Shown: positions 60,609-64,000 of the stretch, piece by piece
Position numbering within the stretch: position 1 is the stretch's first letter
How the letters are laid out: each line of letters starts with the position of its first letter
Assembly: GCF_020360975.1 (NCBI RefSeq)
Contig: NW_025408668.1
Span: forward strand, 5,766,001-5,830,000
DNA from: Hirsutella rhossiliensis
Lineage: Eukaryota; Ascomycota; Sordariomycetes; Hypocreales; Ophiocordycipitaceae
DNA: 64,000 bases
Direction: 5' to 3'
Translations under genes and position numbers: made by a program
The notes under the pieces: generated by a model
What the model saw: only the letters and a program-made list of their open reading frames with translations
Database searches by the model: none
Told to the model about the DNA's origin: nothing

Positions 60609-60887
60609 GACCACGGCCTTGCTTTGATGGCGCTTCATCCCCCCAATACCCTTTATGCGAGGCGAAGCGTTTGTGCTCGGCTTGGACTTGTCTAGAAGTA
60701 GAGGGCACTCTGTGTGGCTTGCGACAAGGTGGGATGCCCAGGCTGTTTATATATACCCTGTTTCTTTATCTATCTTAGTGACAGACAAACGAGGTAGCGG
60801 CTTAATGATGACGATGGTGCCAGGACCAGACTTGAATGCGAGGAGCTGAAATGCTGTGCGTACTTGCAAAGACACAGCCCGGCCGTC

Positions 60888-61184
60888 TCATGAAACGTGA
60901 CTGCGCTGCCCAGCCCTCCCATTGCGCATTTGCCAAGCATGATCCACAAGGATGGTCGTCACAGGATTGCTGTCGTCGGCGCTCATGCGCTCAGCTTCCG
61001 GCTCGCTACCGCTGTTGATGTCCTTTCTGCCCGCAAACGTAAAGACGACGCCGACGGTGACGACGGCGAGGAACGAGACGAGGAGAATGCCCATGATGAG
61101 GTAGCGCAGGCGGTAGTCGTAGCGATGATCTCGGCGACCCCAGGGGCTGCGGGTGTGCGTTTGGCACTGGAACTTGTCCATCAT
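60888..61184 (-). CDS. Possible small single-pass membrane protein
   Basis: 98 codons from an ATG at 61184. After a basic N-terminus (RSPWGRRDHRYDYRLR) comes one clear hydrophobic segment of about 22 residues (YLIMGILLVSFLAVVTVGVV), then a polar tail. Codon composition is compatible with a gene. No homologue is recognised. The 3' end lies about 280 bp after the GH72 stop, convergent. It could be chance. Confidence 0.4.
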   Translation of the reverse strand: MMDKFQCQTHTRSPWGRRDHRYDYRLRYLIMGILLVSFLAVVTVGVVFTFAGRKDINSGSEPEAERMSADDSNPVTTILVDHAWQMRNGRAGQRSHVS

Positions 61185-62082
61185 AATGTTGGCAAGGTTG
61201 AATACGGCTAGATGCCTTGAGGATCAGAATAGGGGCGTTTAGGAGTTGGTCCACAGGGAGTCGGAGGACGAGGTGAAAGACGAGATGTAGGGCTTGCTTT
61301 GGTGGCAAAGACGGTGTCATGCGTGCGAGCTGATGATGACTGCTAAGGAAGGCCCGCCATGTGGCCCTTGTGCAGCAGATGGCGGAGGCAGTTGCGCAGA
61401 CAGCTACGCCTGCGTTCATTGCTGCAGTTGACAAGGTCTATAGCAAAGAGGGCAGTGCGGCAGAGGTAGACACAATGGGGCTATTTTCAATGTCGATGCG
61501 CATTTCTGATGGTGGAACACAAAGTAGATGGGTCGGCGCTCTCGCGCCTTGAACACGTGCGCGTGTACTTGATCACTTGTGCATGGCGAGGATGGCCTTG
61601 AGGCTGAATATCAAATGAACAACCCCTGGGCTGGAGATGCTTTGCGGGCGGGTGGTGGAGCGGGAAGCTATTGTCATAGTCATATGGCATTGAAGCTGTT
61701 CCCGGGTAGTTGTTTCAAGTGCCAACGGACAGAAAAATGCTCGATTATTCCATTGCGAGAACATGGCAGCCAGAGTGAGGATGTCGAGGATTGACTGATG
61801 GGAGCTTGGAGGGCCACAAGTAGCCACCATTGCCGTTACTGCTGTTGCGTGATGGTAGCTGTCTGCGGCGGTATGGTCAAGTTTTGGCCATCAGCCATCT
61901 CTGGCAACATACAATCGACATTTCAGAGACGCATGGCTCCGTCATAACATGATCACAATCACCACACAGTAGTGCGAGTCACATAGAGACGCTGGTCCAA
62001 CAAGCATTTGTTGAGCGCGAGGGGTATAGCCTAGAACCTGTCCTCTTTCTGGAACCCGCGGCTCCCAGAGTCACGCCCGTGC
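61185..62082. other. Intergenic region
   Basis: No supported gene. The short ORFs on both strands lack domains. Confidence 0.5.
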
Positions 62083-62451
62083 TCAAAAGTCGCCCCTTTT
62101 CTCGAAACGACCTCGATGCTCAACGACGCGCTCGTCCTCAAATTCCTCCTCGTCCTCAAAACACGGCTCCATAGGCGTCCATGGATCATCCGGTTTGTCG
62201 AAAATCTCGGGATGGTTGACGACGCAGTCTTCCACGACGTGCTGTTCGTCTGCGGTAAAGTCTGAACCTCGGAAGCAAGTCTCCAAGAAGCCAAATGGGT
62301 TCTCCGGGTGGGTGAGAAATTGTCCATTGCCGATGATGCAGTGAGCCATGTCATGGCGTGCCTTGAGCCGAGCGATAAGAGATGATCCCGCGGATGCGGC
62401 GAGCTCGGCGCCGTAAAGGCAGGCGAGGGTAGCTAGGAACACAGGCTTCAT
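62083..62451 (-). CDS. Small secreted protein with duplicated C-x20-C unit
   Basis: 122 codons, single exon, ATG at 62451. A signal peptide is clear (about 1-20, FLATLACLYGAELAAS). The mature part has four Cys at 38, 59, 76 and 97, so two C-x20-C units repeat with an exact 38-residue offset. Each unit ends with an acidic residue, Pro, an aromatic, then ExCF (ENPFGFLETCF and DDPWTPMEPCF). An acidic stretch and EKRGDF, a possible Kex2-type KR site, close the protein. Small size, secretion and paired Cys are effector-like or wall-protein-like traits. No family recognised. Confidence 0.7.
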   Translation of the reverse strand: MKPVFLATLACLYGAELAASAGSSLIARLKARHDMAHCIIGNGQFLTHPENPFGFLETCFRGSDFTADEQHVVEDCVVNHPEIFDKPDDPWTPMEPCFEDEEEFEDERVVEHRGRFEKRGDF

Positions 62452-63558
62452 TGCGGGGCAGTCGCAGCAGGATTTGAGGTTAACGGATGTCGGTCCTTGA
62501 AGCTAAATCAAAGAGCAAGGGGTTTCTTCTTATACGTGGGCGCCGCTTCCTCTGTTCCGGGACGGCATGGCTCGAGTGGGCGGCCCTGCAACGCTAAGAG
62601 CCTAAGAGGCTGAGGCAGGTATGCTTGGGCGTAGACATTGACGAGGCCAAGCGCCGTCGTTGTGCGCAGCAAGTCTCAGGCACTGGAACTTTTTGCTTGA
62701 GCTGGCTTGTGCCTTGTGGCATCCGGGCAGGGGTATCTAGGACGTTGTTTCGCAGCGGTCAATATTCTCCGAGGGTGCTCAGCAACTACGGATAGCTGTC
62801 AAGCTGGAAGCCGTTGGAAAGGGACATGGCTTTGCAGTTGCCAAGGGCCACGGCGTAGTTGTAGCGATTGGTTGGGTTGGCTGTGGCCCGTGATTGGCCG
62901 GCGGCCCTTGAATAGGTAGTGGTACTTCGTACAGGCATACTTTCTAACTTATCAAGTCGAAGACAAGATTCGGAGCTACAGCGGGGTGGAGTTCAGCGGA
63001 TGCCGCCACAGCGCCCAACACAAACTCGGCGTGACTGTTCGTGCGCTGGCTGCCATCTGGTCAGAACTCTAGAACAGACGCCGGCACGTGACGAAGAGCA
63101 AGATGGGCGCGGTTGTGAATACGAGAGCGATCAGCAGCGGCAGTGAGGCAGAGCAAACCGCTACATAAAGGAAGGGCGAGAGAAGAGGGGCATGGGAGAA
63201 AGGCATGGGAATACAAACGTAAATCAGAATGTCCTTTCAGCATTCTCACCAGCGACGACGACGAGGCGCTGCTTTTGGGTTTTGAATTTGGCCGTCAACA
63301 ATTTTTTTTGGCGGCAAACGCTGTGAGGATTGTGTATCTTGGGTGGCAGAATTTGGGGGCACGATATAAGGGCAGGCGGCGCGACTGACTCAGCAAATTT
63401 TCTCCGACCGCCCGCCATCTGCTCGCCTCAACCGCCAGGTCGGCATCGTCAAGCCGTCTCTCGCGAATGCCCTCCAGCCTTTCCTCTTGCTCCTCCTGCC
63501 GCCGACACAGGCCTCTTGCATGCGCTCCCAGCACCGGTGAGCCGACGCAATTGGCAGC
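62452..63558. other. Intergenic region
   Basis: Divergent promoter space between the secreted-protein gene and the gene at 63559. ORFs here have no domain. Confidence 0.5.
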
Positions 63559-64000
63559 ATGGCCGAGCCGGCGCAAGCTGCCGAGAGCGCCTCGGCCTCG
63601 AGTACGTCTGACCACGTCTGCGCCGGCACCGAGCCAGAGTCTGACTGCGTGTGTGCTGTGCAGGCATCAAGCAGGAGCCCGATCCCATCGACCTGGACGG
63701 TCTCGACTTCACCGACCTGTCTCGCGAGCTTGCGTCCAAACGGCCGTTCGAGCAAGTAGACCAAGGCCCGAGCCAAACCCCAGAGGCCAAGAGGGCCAAG
63801 ACGGAGATCCACGACGACGAGGAGTTGCTCGAGAATGGGCTGGCTCTCCTCGTCCAGAATGCGCTCTCCAACGTGGGCGACCTGGTGGATCACTTCAGCG
63901 CAGAATCCGACGAGCCGCCAACAGCCACGACAGAGCCCATGGACATTGACGCCGCCCCCGCTCCCCCCGAACCGCGACGAGCTCGCCCGTCCTTTTCTGC
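63559..64000 (+). CDS. 5' end of a probable nuclear protein (runs off the window)
   Basis: Exon 1 is 63559-63601 and exon 2 starts at 63664; the 62-bp intron has GTACGT and GCAG ends. The readable N-terminus is acidic and disordered. It has an IKQE motif (a SUMO-consensus PsiKxE) at residues 16-19, a short basic AKRAKTE patch, and an amphipathic LLENGLALLVQNAL helix. The remainder is beyond position 64000. I cannot assign a family. Confidence 0.65.

Overview
The window is a piece of a filamentous ascomycete (Pezizomycotina) genome, most probably a sordariomycete. Genes are GC-rich with short introns of about 43-123 bp and lariat motifs close to CTGAC. Gene content is fungal: calcipressin, RRG9, a GH72 glucanosyltransferase, RCC1, an REI1-type zinc finger protein and an intron-containing tRNA-Ser(CGA). 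The AT-rich blocks almost lack CpA and TpG, the signature of repeat-induced point mutation (RIP). The species cannot be named from the sequence.

Layout. 1-16.3 kb is a RIP-mutated nest of retroelements. One Gypsy element (3768-12146) has matching 257-bp LTRs and a perfect 5-bp target duplication. It sits inside an older Gypsy element, carries a former ORF antisense to its pol gene, and contains a solo copia LTR with its own target duplication. A LINE 3' end follows. 16.6-22.6 kb is a small non-RIP gene island with two divergent multi-exon genes. 22.7-40.8 kb is a second RIP-mutated block with a 6-kb copia element between 568-bp LTRs, a second degenerate copia family, a Gypsy LTR, a second LINE 3' end and unclassified duplicated repeats. 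41-64 kb is ordinary euchromatin with nine protein-gene models (one weak, one cut by the window edge) and one tRNA.

The most interesting part is the island. The minus-strand gene encodes a nucleotide-sugar transporter fused to an extra membrane segment and a C-terminal domain I do not recognise, possibly a lumenal transferase. The plus-strand gene encodes a three-domain enzyme: sugar-type nucleotidyltransferase, HAD phosphatase and aminoglycoside/choline-kinase-like phosphotransferase. Together they could form a two-gene pathway: phosphorylate and nucleotide-activate a sugar or amino-alcohol in the cytosol, import it into the Golgi, and transfer it to a glycan. The domains are read directly; the joint pathway is inference.

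In the euchromatic part the order is: a fungal N-terminal-domain/TPR-like protein, an REI1-like zinc finger protein, tRNA-Ser, calcipressin, RRG9, a short-chain dehydrogenase, RCC1 on the opposite strand, a GPI-anchored GH72 enzyme, a possible small membrane protein, a small secreted protein with an exact internal cysteine repeat, and the 5' end of a probable nuclear protein. Gene models were built by hand from splice signals and reading phase. Intron-exon joins agree in phase in every model given, but none has transcript support here.
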